From Thalassobius vesicularis (lineage in GTDB: Bacteria; Pseudomonadota; Alphaproteobacteria; Rhodobacterales; Rhodobacteraceae), in contig NZ_SSMD01000001.1 of NCBI RefSeq assembly GCF_004799325.1, forward strand, positions 248,001-312,000: 64,000 bases of DNA. Reading direction: 5' to 3'. The translations under genes were made by a program, and so were the position numbers. Every line of letters starts with the position of its first letter. Position 1 is the first letter of the stretch. Below the pieces are notes generated by a model. It was given only the letters and a program-made list of their open reading frames with translations, did no database searches and was not told the DNA's origin. Of this stretch, positions 18,281-28,695 are shown piece after piece.

Positions 18281-18718
18281 TTATTTCTTCAGCGCGTCCC
18301 GGATTTCCAGCAGCACGTCCAGCTCGGACGGACCGGCGGGGGCTGCCTCTGCGGGGGCGGCCGCCTCTTCCTCGCGGATGGCGGCGTCTTTGACGCGGTT
18401 GACCATCTTGACCAGCATGAACACCACGAAGGCGATGATCAGGAAGTTGATGACGGCCATCGCAAAGGCGCCGTAGGCAAAGATCGAGGCCCCGGCCTCG
18501 CGCGCGGCATCCAGGCTGGAGCCTTCGGGCACTTCGCCCGACAGCACGACGTAGTTGTTGGTGAAATCGATCCCGCCAGTGAACAGGCCGATGATCGGGT
18601 TGATCAGATCCTTGACCACCGATTGCACGATCGCCGTAAAGGCCGCGCCGACGATGATACCGACGGCCATGTCCATCACGTTGCCCTTGGCGATGAACGA
18701 TTTGAATTCGTTAAGCAT
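18281..18718 (-). CDS. mscL: Large-conductance mechanosensitive channel MscL
   Basis: 145 residues from the ATG at 18718 ([28 protein letters not shown]), the classic MscL start. TM1 (about 15-40) and TM2 (about 83-105, [21 protein letters not shown]) flank a periplasmic loop, and the C-terminal helix carries [14 protein letters not shown]. It opens under membrane tension to release solutes during hypo-osmotic shock. Confidence 0.96.
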   Translation of the reverse strand: MLNEFKSFIAKGNVMDMAVGIIVGAAFTAIVQSVVKDLINPIIGLFTGGIDFTNNYVVLSGEVPEGSSLDAAREAGASIFAYGAFAMAVINFLIIAFVVFMLVKMVNRVKDAAIREEEAAAPAEAAPAGPSELDVLLEIRDALKK

Positions 18719-18859
18719 GTTTGTCCCCTTTTTCCCCAGCTGCGGGTGCTGTTTCGCGCGTTTCCACACAGCCAATGCGGCGATATTCCACAATCACCGG
18801 CCTGTTGCATCGGGAATTTTGGTCTAAATTCCCCCTCAGGTGACCGAACAGGAGCAACC

Positions 18860-19561
18860 ATGACCTTCCCCGAGGATTTCCCGATCAACGCCCGCTGGCC
18901 CGCGCAGAACCCGGACGTGCTCCAGTTGTACTCTTTTCCGACGCCGAACGGGGTGAAGATCTCGATCATGCTCGAGGAGATTGGCCTGCCCTACGAGGCG
19001 CACCGCGTCACCCTGTCGGATGTCGATGTGAAATCGCCCGAGTTCCTGTCGCTGAACCCCAACAACAAGATCCCCGCCATCATCGACCCGCACGGGCCCG
19101 GCGGGCAGCCTATGCCGCTGTGGGAATCCGGCGCGATCCTGATCTACCTGGCTGAAAAGACCGGCCAGCTGCTGCCGCAAGACCCCGCACAGCGTTACAC
19201 CGTGATCCAGTGGCTGATGTTCCAAATGGGCGGCGTCGGCCCGATGTTCGGGCAAATGGGCTGGTTCCACGCCGGCGGAGGCAAGGATTTCGAAGACACC
19301 CGCCCCCGCGACCGCTACGTCGCAGAAGTGCGCCGCCTGCTGGCGGTGATCGAGAAACGGCTGGACGGGCGCGAGTGGATCTGCGGCGACTACTCGATCG
19401 CCGATATTGCGCTGGGGGGCTGGATGCGGATGCCCGAACGCTATGACGCGGTCGAGCTGACGGGCTGGAATGACTTCCCCAACTGCCAGGCCTACCTGCA
19501 ACGGTTCCTGGCGCGGCCCGCCGTGCAGCGCGGCCTGAACATCCCGCCGCGCGAGGGCTGA
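18860..19561 (+). CDS. Glutathione S-transferase, YghU/YfcG-like
   Basis: 233 residues from the ATG at 18860, preceded by AGGAG. The thioredoxin-like N-terminal domain has SFPTPNGVKISIMLEEIGLPYE and NPNNKIPAI, followed by ESGAILIYLA (glutathione binding). The C-terminal helical domain has the DYSIADIAL motif. This pattern fits Nu-class bacterial GSTs with disulfide reductase activity. Not clearly linked to neighbours. Confidence 0.88.
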   Translation: MTFPEDFPINARWPAQNPDVLQLYSFPTPNGVKISIMLEEIGLPYEAHRVTLSDVDVKSPEFLSLNPNNKIPAIIDPHGPGGQPMPLWESGAILIYLAEKTGQLLPQDPAQRYTVIQWLMFQMGGVGPMFGQMGWFHAGGGKDFEDTRPRDRYVAEVRRLLAVIEKRLDGREWICGDYSIADIALGGWMRMPERYDAVELTGWNDFPNCQAYLQRFLARPAVQRGLNIPPREG

Positions 19562-19573
19562 CAAGGGGCGAGA

Positions 19574-19634
19574 GGGGGCGCTGCCCCCTCGGCCTGCGGC
19601 CTCACCCCCGGGATATTTTCAAAAAGAAGAAGGA
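19574..19634. repeat. Rhodobacterales-type palindromic intergenic repeat, copy 2
   Basis: GGGGGCGCTGCCCCC, then GGCCTGCGGCC, then CACCCCCGGGATATTTTCAAAAAGAAGAAGG. The last part is nearly identical to the copy at 5570-5634. It fills the space between two convergent genes. Confidence 0.75.
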
Positions 19635-19637
19635 CGA

Positions 19638-21242
19638 TCAGGTCGGCGCGCGCATGGTGTGGGCGATTTTTTCGGCCATCATGATCGTGGGCGCATTGGT
19701 ATTGCCCCCGATCAGGCGCGGCATCAGCGAGGCGTCGACGACGCGCAGCCCCTGCACCCCGTGGACGCGGCCCTGTGTGTCGGTGACGGCCATCGCATCC
19801 GTGCCCATGCGGCAGGTGCCGACCGGGTGGTAAATTGTGTCGGCGCGCGCGCGGATGTCGGCCTCGAGCGCCGCGTCGCCGCCGTCATGGGGATAGAGCC
19901 GCTTGCCCCGCCAGGGGGCGAGGGCGGGGGCGTCGAGGATCCCCTCCATCTGGCGGGCGGCGCGCATCAGCAGCGGCAGGTCGCGCGGATCGGAGAGGAA
20001 GGCCGGGTCGATCAACGGTGCGGCCTCGGGCGCGGCCGAGTGCAGGCCGACGCGGCCGCGCGACCAGGGTCGCAGCGCGCAGACATGGCAGGAGTAGCCG
20101 TATTTGAAGTGCAGCTTGCGCATGTGTTGATCGACGATCCCGATCACGAAATGCAGCTGGATGTCGGGGCGATCCAGGCCCGGTTCGCTCCGCAGAAACG
20201 CCGCCCCTTCGGCATAGGGCGTCGCAAACATGCCCTGTCCGGTCGTACGCCATTGCAGCCCCGCCCGTGTCAGCGCCGCCAGCCCCGAAGGGTTCAGCCC
20301 CAGCACGTCGTCGCGTTTCGAGTGGTAGGAGATGACATAATCCAGGTGGTCCTGCAGGTTCTGCCCAACGCCCGGCAGCGCGTGGACCGGTTCGATACCG
20401 TGGGCGCTCAGCTCGTCCTCGGGGCCGATGCCCGACAGCATCAGCAGCTGCGGCGTCTTCAGCGCGCCGGCGGACAGGATCACCTCTTGCCGCGCGTCGA
20501 TGCGTTTGACGGCCCCGGCATGGCGCAGCTCGACCGCCACCGCGCGCCCCTGGTCCAGCACCACGCGGTGGACCTGCGCACCGGTCAGCACCGTCAGGTT
20601 CGCCCGCCCCATCGCCGGGAACAGGTAGGCCGCCGCCGAAGAGCACCGCTCGCCCCGCTTCTCGCCGTCAAAGAACTGGGTCACCTGGTAGAACCCGGCG
20701 CCCTCTTGCCGCTCACCGTTGAAATCCGCGTTGCGCCGGATCTGCATCTGTCCAGCTGCCTCGACAAACGCCTCCGAGATCGCCCGTGGCGCGCTTTGAT
20801 CCGCCACCTGCAGCGGCCCGTCACCCCCGTGCCACGCGTCCGCCCCGCGCATGTTGCGCTCGGCCTTGCGAAAGAACGGGAACACGCTGTCCCAATCCCA
20901 GCCATCGCAGCCCAGATCGGCCCATTCGTCGTAATCCTTGCGGTGGCCGCGGATGTACAGCATCGCGTTGATCGCACTCGATCCCCCCAACGCACGCCCC
21001 CGCGGCTGATACCCCCGCCGCCCGTTCAACCCGGCCTGAGGCACCGTCTGGAACGCCCAGTTGTTGATCTTTGGCCGCCCCGAGACCATCCCTGCCACCA
21101 GCGCAGGCGCCCGGATCATCAGGTCGCGCCCGCCGCCGCCCGCCTCCAGCAGGCACACGCTGACAGATGCATCCTCGCTCAGCCGTGCGGCCATCACCGC
21201 CCCGGCCGAACCACCCCCAACGATCACGTAATCATAAGCCAT
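19638..21242 (-). CDS. GMC family oxidoreductase (second copy)
   Basis: 534 residues from the ATG at 21242 (MAYDYVIVGGGSAGAVMAARL). GMC signatures GRALGGSSAINAMLYIRGH and SAGALKTPQLLMLSGIGP are present, with C-terminal HPVGTCRMG and NTNAPTIMMAEK carrying the catalytic His and Asn. An FAD-dependent alcohol oxidoreductase. It has no obvious partner and lies between two repeat elements. Confidence 0.88.
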   Translation of the reverse strand: MAYDYVIVGGGSAGAVMAARLSEDASVSVCLLEAGGGGRDLMIRAPALVAGMVSGRPKINNWAFQTVPQAGLNGRRGYQPRGRALGGSSAINAMLYIRGHRKDYDEWADLGCDGWDWDSVFPFFRKAERNMRGADAWHGGDGPLQVADQSAPRAISEAFVEAAGQMQIRRNADFNGERQEGAGFYQVTQFFDGEKRGERCSSAAAYLFPAMGRANLTVLTGAQVHRVVLDQGRAVAVELRHAGAVKRIDARQEVILSAGALKTPQLLMLSGIGPEDELSAHGIEPVHALPGVGQNLQDHLDYVISYHSKRDDVLGLNPSGLAALTRAGLQWRTTGQGMFATPYAEGAAFLRSEPGLDRPDIQLHFVIGIVDQHMRKLHFKYGYSCHVCALRPWSRGRVGLHSAAPEAAPLIDPAFLSDPRDLPLLMRAARQMEGILDAPALAPWRGKRLYPHDGGDAALEADIRARADTIYHPVGTCRMGTDAMAVTDTQGRVHGVQGLRVVDASLMPRLIGGNTNAPTIMMAEKIAHTMRAPT

Positions 21243-21337
21243 GCCAGATCCTCCCCGCGCGCAGGCTACGCCCGGGGCCCTGAAATCCCAAAGCATGACC
21301 TTGCGCGAGGCAGCAAAAAGGGGCGCCTGCGCGCCCC

Positions 21338-21359
21338 CTTCTTTCTGATCCAAATACTC
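21338..21359. repeat. Short repeat CTTCTTTCTGATCCAAATACTC, copy 2
   Basis: Identical over 21-22 bases to the copy at 5654-5675. It is directly preceded by the hairpin GGGGCGC-CTGC-GCGCCCC, which could serve as a terminator for pheT. Confidence 0.72.
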
Positions 21360-21378
21360 TCGCCGAAGGCGTCAGCGC

Positions 21379-23778
21379 TTAGCCGCGCAGCACGCCGCCG
21401 GTGGCTTTGGCGACCTTCTCGACGATCTTGGCGGCGACCGCCTCGATGTCCTTTTCGGTCAGCGTCTTTTCGGTCGGCTGGATGCGCACCGTGATGGCGA
21501 TGGACTTCTTGCCCTCGCCCAGCGAGCCGCCAACGAACTGGTCGAAGACGCGCACGTCCTCGATCAGCGCCTTGTCCGAGCCCGCCGCCGCGTTCACCAG
21601 CGTCAGCGCCTCGACGCCCGCATCGACGACAAAGGCAAAGTCACGCTCCACCGCCTGCAGGTCGCGCAACTCCAGCGCGGGGCGGGTGGCGGTGCGGGTC
21701 TTCGGCTCCGGCACTTCCTCGGGCCAGATGGTAAAGGCCACGGCAGGGCCCTTCACGTCCATCTCGGCCAGCACCTTGGGGTGCAGCTCGCCGAACGTGC
21801 CCAGCACCTTCTTCGGGCCCAGGCAGATCTGGCCGTGACGACCGGGGTGCCACCAGCCTTCGCCATTGCGCAACACCTGCACCTTGGCGGGGGCGCCGAT
21901 GGCGGCCAGCACGGCCTCGGCATCGGCCTTGGCGTCGAACACGTCGACCGAGCGCGCCGCGCCATGCACGTCCTTCGGACCGGTCTTGCCGATCAGCACG
22001 CCCGAGATCTGCATCCGCTGTTCACCCGGCTCACCGCCGTTGAACACCGGGCCGACCTCGAACAGGGCCAGGTCCATGAAGCCGCGCGACTGGTTACGCG
22101 CCGCCGCTTGCAGCAGCCCGGCCAGCAGGTCGGGGCGCATGTGGCTCATCTCGGACGAAATCGGGTTCTCCAGCATGGTCACATCGGTGCCACCGCCGAA
22201 CAGCCCCGCCGATTTCTGGTCGATGAACGAGTACGTCACGCACTCGTTATATCCCAGCGCCGCCGCGGTCCGCCGCGCGATCTGCTCGCGCTTTTGCTTC
22301 AGCGACAGGATCGGTTTGGGCACACCAGCGGTGCCACGCGGCATCGGCTTGCCAACCAGCTTGGTCAGCGAGGCCACGCGCGCCACCTCTTCCACCAGGT
22401 CCGCCTCGCCCAGGATGTCCGGGCGCCAGGACGGCACGTGGGCCAGGTTGCCCTCCAGCTTGAAGCCCAGACGCGTCAGGATCTGGCGCTGCTCGGCCTC
22501 GGGGATGTCCATGCCCACCAGCGACTGGATGCGCGCGGCGTCCAGCTTGTAGGCGCGGCTGACATCCGGCACGGCCCCGGCGACCACCAGGTTCGACGGC
22601 TCGCCGCCGCACAGCTCCAGGATCATCTGGGTCGCATCGTCCAGCGCCTGCATGTTGTAGGCCGGGTCGATCCCGCGTTCGTTGCGATAGCGCGCGTCGG
22701 TGTTGATCTTCAGCGCACGGCCCGTGGTCGCGATCTGCACGCGCTCCCACACGGCGGCCTCAAGGAACACGTTCACGGTTTCCTCGGTGCAGCCCGACAC
22801 TTCGCCGCCCATGATGCCGCCGATGGATTCCACGCCGTTGTCGTCGGAAATCACCACCTGGCCTGCGCCAAAGGTGTACTCCTTCTCGTCCAGGCCCAGC
22901 ATGGTTTCGCCACCCACGGTGCGGTGCACCCGCAGGCCACCCTTCACCTTGTCCGCGTCGAACACGTGCAGCGGGCGGTTGCGGTCATAGGTGAAGAAGT
23001 TGGTCACATCCACCAAGGCCGAGATCGGACGCAGGCCGATCGCCTTCAGCCGCTGTTGCAGCCAGTCCGGGCTGGGGCCGTTCTTCACACCACGGATCAG
23101 ACGGCCGGCGAACACTTCGCAGCCGTTTTCACGGGTGTCTTCGTCGATCGTCACGGTGACGGGGCACGGGTACTGGCCCTCGATATGCGCGGTCTTGGCG
23201 GGCTTCATCACGCCCAGCCCCCGCGCCGCCAGATCCAGCGCAACCCCGCGCACACCCAGCGCATCCGGGCGGTTCGGAGTGATCGCGATCTCGATCACCG
23301 GGTCCACCTTGGCCGGGTCGTTCTGCGCCAGCCAGTCGGTGAATTTCTGACCCACCTCGCCGCTCGGCAGCTCGATAATCCCGTTATGCTCGTCCGACAG
23401 CTCCAGCTCGCGCTCCGAGGCCATCATCCCGTGGCTTTCCACGCCGCGGATCTTGCCGACGCTCAGCGTGACGTCGATGCCGGGCACGTAATCGCCGGGC
23501 TTGCACAGCACCACGGTGATGCCAGCCCGCGCATTGGGGGCGCCACAAACGATCTGCTTGTCGCCCTCGTCGGTTTCGACGGTGCACACGCGCAGACGGT
23601 CCGCATCGGGGTGCTGCTCGGCGTGCTTGACCTTGGCCAGCGTGAAATTGGCCAGCTTCGAGGCCGGATTTTCCACGCCTTCGACCTCCAGACCCAGATC
23701 GGTCAGGGCATAGAGGATGTCATCCAAAGAGGCCTGCGTATCCAGGTGCTCTTTCAGCCAGGAGAGGGTGAATTTCAT
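21379..23778 (-). CDS. pheT: Phenylalanine--tRNA ligase beta subunit
   Basis: 799 residues, the normal length of the long bacterial form. In order: an N-terminal tRNA-binding EMAP-like domain (about 40-150), B3/B4 editing domain, B5 domain, catalytic-like core and a C-terminal FDX-ACB anticodon domain (about 700-795). Its start overlaps the pheS stop by 4 bases (ATGA), showing translational coupling. Confidence 0.97.
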   Translation of the reverse strand: MKFTLSWLKEHLDTQASLDDILYALTDLGLEVEGVENPASKLANFTLAKVKHAEQHPDADRLRVCTVETDEGDKQIVCGAPNARAGITVVLCKPGDYVPGIDVTLSVGKIRGVESHGMMASERELELSDEHNGIIELPSGEVGQKFTDWLAQNDPAKVDPVIEIAITPNRPDALGVRGVALDLAARGLGVMKPAKTAHIEGQYPCPVTVTIDEDTRENGCEVFAGRLIRGVKNGPSPDWLQQRLKAIGLRPISALVDVTNFFTYDRNRPLHVFDADKVKGGLRVHRTVGGETMLGLDEKEYTFGAGQVVISDDNGVESIGGIMGGEVSGCTEETVNVFLEAAVWERVQIATTGRALKINTDARYRNERGIDPAYNMQALDDATQMILELCGGEPSNLVVAGAVPDVSRAYKLDAARIQSLVGMDIPEAEQRQILTRLGFKLEGNLAHVPSWRPDILGEADLVEEVARVASLTKLVGKPMPRGTAGVPKPILSLKQKREQIARRTAAALGYNECVTYSFIDQKSAGLFGGGTDVTMLENPISSEMSHMRPDLLAGLLQAAARNQSRGFMDLALFEVGPVFNGGEPGEQRMQISGVLIGKTGPKDVHGAARSVDVFDAKADAEAVLAAIGAPAKVQVLRNGEGWWHPGRHGQICLGPKKVLGTFGELHPKVLAEMDVKGPAVAFTIWPEEVPEPKTRTATRPALELRDLQAVERDFAFVVDAGVEALTLVNAAAGSDKALIEDVRVFDQFVGGSLGEGKKSIAITVRIQPTEKTLTEKDIEAVAAKIVEKVAKATGGVLRG

Positions 23779-24848
23779 CGGGACAGCCCCCCGTGCAAAG
23801 TGGGTACATCAAGCGACGCGAAACCATAATGGCGCAGCCAGCGCAGGTCGCTATCGAAGAACGCGCGCAAATCGGGGATGCCGTATTTCAGCATCGCGAT
23901 CCGGTCGATCCCCATGCCAAAGGCAAAGCCCTGCCATTCGTTCGGGTCGATCCCGCCCGCTTGCAGCACCTTGGGGTGCACCATGCCGCTGCCCAGAATC
24001 TCCAGCCAGTCGTCGCCTTCGCCGACCTTCAGCGTGCCGCCTTCCCAGCTGCAACGGATGTCCACCTCGGCCGACGGCTCCGTGAACGGGAAGTGCGACG
24101 CGCGGAAGCGCAGCTCGACGTCGTCCACCTCGAAGAAGGCTTTCACGAACTCTTCCAGCACCCATTTCAGGTTCGCCATCGAGATGTTCTTGTCGATGGC
24201 CAGCCCCTCGACCTGGTGGAACATCGGCGTGTGGGTCTGGTCATAGTCGGCGCGGTACACGCCGCCCGGACAGATCACGCGGATCGGCGCGCCGTGCTTC
24301 TCCATCGAGCGGATCTGCACCGGGCTGGTATGCGTCCGCAGCACGTGCGGCGGGCGATTATCGCCCTCGGCGCGGTGCATGTAGAACGTGTCCATTTCCG
24401 CCCGCGCGGGGTGGTGGCCGGGGATGTTCAGCGCGTCGAAGTTATACCAGTCGGTCTCGACCCGAGGCCCCTCGGCGACCGAGAAACCCATATCGGCGAA
24501 GATCGCGCTGACTTCCTCGGTGACCTGGCTGATCGGGTGGATGGTGCCCTGACGGCGCGGGCGCACCGGCAGCGTCACGTCCAGCCATTCGGTGCGCAGG
24601 CGTTCATCCAGCGCGGCGTCGGCCAGCGCGGATTTCTTGGCGGCCAGCGCGCTGTTGATCTCGTCCTTCAGCGCGTTCAGCTTGGGGCCCATGGTCTGGC
24701 GCTCTTCCGGGCTCATCTTGCCCAGCTCGCGCATCTTCAGGGCGACCTCGCCCTTCTTGCCCACGGCTTGCAGACGGATGTCCTCCAGCGCGGCCTCGTC
24801 ACCGGCGCCTGCGATTGCGCCCAGATACTTGTCTCTCAGATCGTCCAT
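23775..24848 (-). CDS. pheS: Phenylalanine--tRNA ligase alpha subunit
   Basis: 357 residues from the ATG at 24848 ([21 protein letters not shown]). An N-terminal coiled coil precedes the class II catalytic domain, with [24 protein letters not shown] (motif 2 region) and [18 protein letters not shown] (motif 3). With PheT it forms the alpha2beta2 enzyme. A hairpin separates it from the upstream rplT. Confidence 0.97.
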   Translation of the reverse strand: MDDLRDKYLGAIAGAGDEAALEDIRLQAVGKKGEVALKMRELGKMSPEERQTMGPKLNALKDEINSALAAKKSALADAALDERLRTEWLDVTLPVRPRRQGTIHPISQVTEEVSAIFADMGFSVAEGPRVETDWYNFDALNIPGHHPARAEMDTFYMHRAEGDNRPPHVLRTHTSPVQIRSMEKHGAPIRVICPGGVYRADYDQTHTPMFHQVEGLAIDKNISMANLKWVLEEFVKAFFEVDDVELRFRASHFPFTEPSAEVDIRCSWEGGTLKVGEGDDWLEILGSGMVHPKVLQAGGIDPNEWQGFAFGMGIDRIAMLKYGIPDLRAFFDSDLRWLRHYGFASLDVPTLHGGLSR

Positions 24849-24903
24849 CCGACCCTCCGTTACCGTTGGCACCCTGCTACCCAGCGGACGCCCAAAACGC
24901 AAG

Positions 24904-24934
24904 AAGCCGCGAGACCCCAAAAGGTCCGCGGCTT
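24904..24934 (-). terminator. Hairpin between rplT and pheS
   Basis: AAGCCGCG-(A)-GACC pairs with GGTC-CGCGGCTT across a 6-base loop. It lies between the rplT stop and the pheS start. It is a terminator or attenuator; I could not find a Phe-rich leader peptide beside it. Confidence 0.65.
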
Positions 24935-24957
24935 CTCAATGTGTCACCCGGATAGGG

Positions 24958-25320
24958 TTACGCGAGCGCGGCCTTCGCCTTTTCGACGATGGCGCCAAAC
25001 GCTGCGGGCTCGTGCACGGCCAGGTCGGCCAGAACCTTACGGTCGACTTCGATACCGGCCAGGTTCAGGCCGTTGATGAAGCGCGAGTAGGTCAGGGCTT
25101 CGTCGTGCAGACGGACAGCAGCGTTGATCCGCTGGATCCACAGCGCGCGGAAATTCCGCTTGCGGGTCTTACGGTCACGAGTTGCGTACTGGTTTGCCTT
25201 GTCAACGGCCTGGGTCGCCACCTTGAAGGTGTTCTTGCGACGGCCATAGTAGCCTTTGGCTGCCTTGATGACTTTCTTGTGGCGGGCGTGGGTCGTGGTA
25301 CCACCTTTGACGCGGGACAT
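24958..25320 (-). CDS. rplT: 50S ribosomal protein L20
   Basis: 120 residues: [29 protein letters not shown] at the start and the conserved [26 protein letters not shown] core. It follows rpmI by 14 bases. In many bacteria L20 represses its own operon by binding the mRNA. infC, the usual upstream gene, is not here. Confidence 0.98.
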   Translation of the reverse strand: MSRVKGGTTTHARHKKVIKAAKGYYGRRKNTFKVATQAVDKANQYATRDRKTRKRNFRALWIQRINAAVRLHDEALTYSRFINGLNLAGIEVDRKVLADLAVHEPAAFGAIVEKAKAALA

Positions 25321-25334
25321 TGATCAATCTCCTC

Positions 25335-25535
25335 TTAGCGGTCGTAGGGCATGTAGCCCTTGACGATCTTGGCGTCGGGTGCGGACAGCGTGGTGGTGCC
25401 GCGAGCGTCGCGAATGAATTTCTTGGTGCGCTTGATCATGCCGTGGCGTTTGCCAGCCTGAGCAGCGACGACTTTACCGGAAGCCGTCATCTTGAAGCGC
25501 TTCTTGGCGCTCGACTTGGTCTTCATCTTGGGCAT
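25335..25535 (-). CDS. rpmI: 50S ribosomal protein L35
   Basis: 66 residues from the ATG at 25535 ([21 protein letters not shown]), the family start; the longer in-frame ATG at 25580 is rejected. An AAGGAGACGGAA Shine-Dalgarno precedes it. Forms an rpmI-rplT pair. Confidence 0.97.
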   Translation of the reverse strand: MPKMKTKSSAKKRFKMTASGKVVAAQAGKRHGMIKRTKKFIRDARGTTTLSAPDAKIVKGYMPYDR

Positions 25536-25648
25536 TTCCGTCTCCTTGTCTTTCTCAACGGTTGAAACACGACTCGGCATGCCTCTTCGGCCGGTCGCGC
25601 AGACAGGGGGGCCGTATACGAGCCATTCCCCGGCCTGACAAGGGGGTG

Positions 25649-25864
25649 TCAGATGATTTTCGCCACCAATTTATAGATCAGGTGCGGAATCTCGTCGAAA
25701 TGATAGCCGCCGGGCTTGTGCGTGTGGGCCCAGACCATCATCCCCCCGCCCAGAATCAGCACGATCGCGGCGACGCGCGGCACTTCGTTATCACTCCAGG
25801 CGGACACGATCGAGGGCACCGCCATCACGGCGATGAACAGCCCGATCACAAACAGTGAATCCAT
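25649..25864 (-). CDS. Small two-helix membrane protein downstream of pyk
   Basis: 71 residues from Met at 25864 ([17 protein letters not shown]); an in-frame ATG at 25876 would add four residues. Two predicted membrane segments (about 4-20 and 30-47, [19 protein letters not shown]) and a short C-terminal tail [20 protein letters not shown]. It begins 42 bases after pyk and is probably co-transcribed. I do not recognise the family. Confidence 0.65.
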   Translation of the reverse strand: MDSLFVIGLFIAVMAVPSIVSAWSDNEVPRVAAIVLILGGGMMVWAHTHKPGGYHFDEIPHLIYKLVAKII

Positions 25865-25906
25865 ATCCGAGATCATACCTACGCTCCCACCACTTACCGG
25901 GCCAGA

Positions 25907-27352
25907 TTAGCCCGGATCGGTCGCGTAGATCAAACGCTCGTCGCACGGCGCGACGCGCAGGATGTTCGTGGTGCCCGGCTGGTTGAACGGCACGCCCGCG
26001 ATCACCACGATCTGGTCGGTCACGTCTGCATAGCCCTGCGCCCGCGCCGCCCGGGCCGAGTTCACGACCGCCTCCTTGAACCGTGTCACTGCGCCGGTCA
26101 TCACGCAATTCGTGCCCCAGCTCAGCGCCAGCCGCTGTGCGGTGCGGCGCAGGCTGGTCATGGCGATGATCGGCACGCGCGGGCGTTCCCGCGCCGTCAG
26201 CAGCGCCGTCGTGCCCGATTGGGTGTAGCAGCAGATCGCCTTGATGTCGGTGGTTTCCGCGATTTCCCGCGCCGCCGCCACGATCCCGTCCGCGACCGAG
26301 GTCCGCACCGCCTGCCGCGACGCCTCGATGATGTCGCGATAGGTGGGGTCGCTTTCGACCGCGACCGCGACGTCGTTCATCGTGGTCACCGCCTCGACCG
26401 GGTAATTCCCTGCCGCCGATTCCGCGCTCAGCATCACCGCGTCGGCGCCTTCGTAGATCGCCGTCGCCACGTCGGACACTTCGGCCCGCGTCGGCATCGG
26501 CGACTCGATCATGCTTTCCAGCATCTGCGTCGCCACGATCACCGGTTTCCCGGCCGAGCGGCACTTGCGGATCAGCCGCTTCTGGATCGGCGGCACGGCA
26601 CTGACCGGCAGTTCGACCCCCAGATCGCCCCGCGCCACCATGATGCCGTCGCTGACCTCCAGGATCGCCTCAAAGCTTTTCACGGCGGCGGGCTTCTCGA
26701 TCTTCGACAGGATCGCCGCCCGCCCCTTGGCCAGCGCGCGCGCCTCGTTCACGTCCTCGGGGCGCTGCACAAAGGACAGCGCCAGCCAGTCCACGCCCAG
26801 CTCGCACACGAATTCCAGATCCGCGCGGTCCTTTTCCGACAGCGCCGCCAAGGGCAGCAGCACGTCCGGCACGTTCACGCCCTTGCGGTTAGAGATCGTG
26901 CCCCCCGTCACCACGGTGCAATCCGCGAAATCCGGGCCACAAGCGGTGACCTTCAGCCGGATCTTGCCGTCGTTCACCAGCAGGCTCGCGCCCGGTTCCA
27001 GGGCGGCGAAAATCTCGGGGTGCGGCAGGCAGACTCGCGTTGCATCCCCCTCGGCCTTGTCCAGATCCAGCCGGAAGGGCGCCCCCTCGACCAGCTCCTC
27101 GGCCCCATTGGCGAACACACCGACCCGCAGCTTCGGCCCCTGCAAGTCCGCCAGAATGCCGATCGGGCTTTGCAGATCGTCGCCGACCTGCCGGATCATG
27201 CGGTGACGCTCGCGGATTTCCTCATGGCTGCCGTGGCTCATGTTCAGGCGGAACACGTCCGCGCCGGCCTCGTGCAGCTTGCGGATCATCTCATAGGTGT
27301 TCGACGCCGGTCCCAGCGTTGCCACGATCTTTACGTTCCGAAGCCGTCTCAT
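25907..27352 (-). CDS. pyk: Pyruvate kinase
   Basis: 481 residues from the ATG at 27352 (MRRLRNVKIVATLGPASNTYEMI); an ATG 12 bases upstream is an alternative. The N-terminal barrel has FRLNMSHGSHEE, the B domain follows, and the active-site signature ILSKIEKP with its Lys is present. MARGDLGVE is the metal/PEP-binding loop. Catalyses PEP plus ADP to pyruvate plus ATP. Divergent from the N-formylglutamate amidohydrolase. Confidence 0.96.
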   Translation of the reverse strand: MRRLRNVKIVATLGPASNTYEMIRKLHEAGADVFRLNMSHGSHEEIRERHRMIRQVGDDLQSPIGILADLQGPKLRVGVFANGAEELVEGAPFRLDLDKAEGDATRVCLPHPEIFAALEPGASLLVNDGKIRLKVTACGPDFADCTVVTGGTISNRKGVNVPDVLLPLAALSEKDRADLEFVCELGVDWLALSFVQRPEDVNEARALAKGRAAILSKIEKPAAVKSFEAILEVSDGIMVARGDLGVELPVSAVPPIQKRLIRKCRSAGKPVIVATQMLESMIESPMPTRAEVSDVATAIYEGADAVMLSAESAAGNYPVEAVTTMNDVAVAVESDPTYRDIIEASRQAVRTSVADGIVAAAREIAETTDIKAICCYTQSGTTALLTARERPRVPIIAMTSLRRTAQRLALSWGTNCVMTGAVTRFKEAVVNSARAARAQGYADVTDQIVVIAGVPFNQPGTTNILRVAPCDERLIYATDPG

Positions 27353-27489
27353 CCTGCCATCCATCCGTTTCTTGGCGCATCCTTGCGCTTTCGCCACTGT
27401 TAACGCTAACTTATGCGCTTCGGGCGGCAAGGACAATTCCATATCCGGCAATTCTGTCCTAGATCGGCTGCAAAGGACGTGAATTTTCG

Positions 27490-28230
27490 ATGACATACGA
27501 ACCCTATCAGATCATCGGGGCAGATCGCCCCTCGCGCTGGCTGGTCACCTGCGATCATGCCGCCAATACCGTGCCCGATTTCGTGAATGGCGGCAGCCTT
27601 GGCCTGGCCGCGGGCGACATGAACCGCCACATCGCCTATGACGTTGGCGCCGCCGGTGTGTCCAAGGCACTGGGGGAATTGCTGGACGCCCCCGTCATCC
27701 TGTCCAACTTCTCGCGGCTGGTGATCGACCCCAACCGCGGCGAGGATGACCCGACCCTGCTGATGCGGCTCTATGACGGCTCGATCATCCCCGCCAACCG
27801 CCACGCCGATCAGGCCGAGCTGGAGAAGCGCCTGAACCGCTGCTACCGCCCCTATCACACCGCATTGGCCCAGCTGGCCGCGCGCCGGGACGACACCGTG
27901 ATCCTGTCGATCCACAGCTTCACCCGCCAATTGCAGGGCCGCGCGCCGCGTCCGTGGCAGGTCGGCATCCTCTATGCCGCCGATACGCGCCTGTCCAAGC
28001 CCTTGATCCGGCTTCTGAATCAGGAACCCGACCTCTGCGTGGGCGAGAATGAGCCCTACGGCGGCCACCTGCCCGGCGACGCCATCGCGCGCCACGCCAT
28101 CGCCATGCAGCGCCACAACACGCTGGTCGAGGTGCGCAATGATCTAATCGAAACGCCCGACCAGCAACGCGCCTGGGCACAGCGCCTGGCCCCGATCCTG
28201 ACCGCCGCCCTGGCCGAGTGCGTGGACTGA
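27490..28230 (+). CDS. N-formylglutamate amidohydrolase family protein
   Basis: 246 residues of the HutG/N-formylglutamate amidohydrolase family: LVTCDHAANTVP at the N-terminus (metal-ligand Asp and His), DPNRGEDDPTLL, and IHSFTR with a further His. The family deformylates N-formyl-L-glutamate at the end of one histidine degradation route, but no hut genes lie nearby, so the substrate may differ. Followed after 63 bases by the DUF1244 gene. Confidence 0.88.
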   Translation: MTYEPYQIIGADRPSRWLVTCDHAANTVPDFVNGGSLGLAAGDMNRHIAYDVGAAGVSKALGELLDAPVILSNFSRLVIDPNRGEDDPTLLMRLYDGSIIPANRHADQAELEKRLNRCYRPYHTALAQLAARRDDTVILSIHSFTRQLQGRAPRPWQVGILYAADTRLSKPLIRLLNQEPDLCVGENEPYGGHLPGDAIARHAIAMQRHNTLVEVRNDLIETPDQQRAWAQRLAPILTAALAECVD

Positions 28231-28293
28231 CGTCGCATTGGCCCCGTGCCCTGCGCGTGCTAGATCACGGCCAACCCGCTGAAAGGACCAGAC

Positions 28294-28608
28294 ATGGACG
28301 ACCAGACCCGCATCGAGATCGAAGCCGCCGCCTTCCGCGCCCTGCGTGAACACCTGATGGACAAGCGCACCGACGTGCAGAACATCGACATGATGAATCT
28401 GGCGGGCTTCTGCCGGAACTGCCTGTCGCGCTGGTACCAAGAGGCGGCCAACGAACGCGGCATCGCCATGACCAAGGATGAAGCCCGCGAAATCTACTAC
28501 GGCATGCCCTATGACGACTGGAAGGACCGCTTCCAGACCGAGGCGGATGCCGACAAGCAGGCTGCCTTCAAGGTCGCCTATGCCGAAAACGTCGGCGAGG
28601 GGAAATAA
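28294..28608 (+). CDS. DUF1244 domain protein
   Basis: 104 residues, all helical. FRALREHLMDKRTDVQNIDMMNLAGFCRNCLSRWY is the DUF1244 core, including the paired cysteines in CRNC. The protein is widespread in alpha- and gammaproteobacteria as a single-domain cytoplasmic protein without established function. It follows the N-formylglutamate amidohydrolase gene. Confidence 0.88.
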   Translation: MDDQTRIEIEAAAFRALREHLMDKRTDVQNIDMMNLAGFCRNCLSRWYQEAANERGIAMTKDEAREIYYGMPYDDWKDRFQTEADADKQAAFKVAYAENVGEGK

Positions 28609-28695
28609 CCTCGCCCACGGGGGTATACCCGTTCGGACAGGCGCTCATCCGGCTGCCCATTAGGCACTTTTCGGTGTCCGGCGTATCACGTTCTC

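Noticed and set aside
24904-24934. Phe-tRNA attenuator with leader peptide for pheST
   Set aside because: A hairpin exists, but no short Phe-rich leader frame precedes it.
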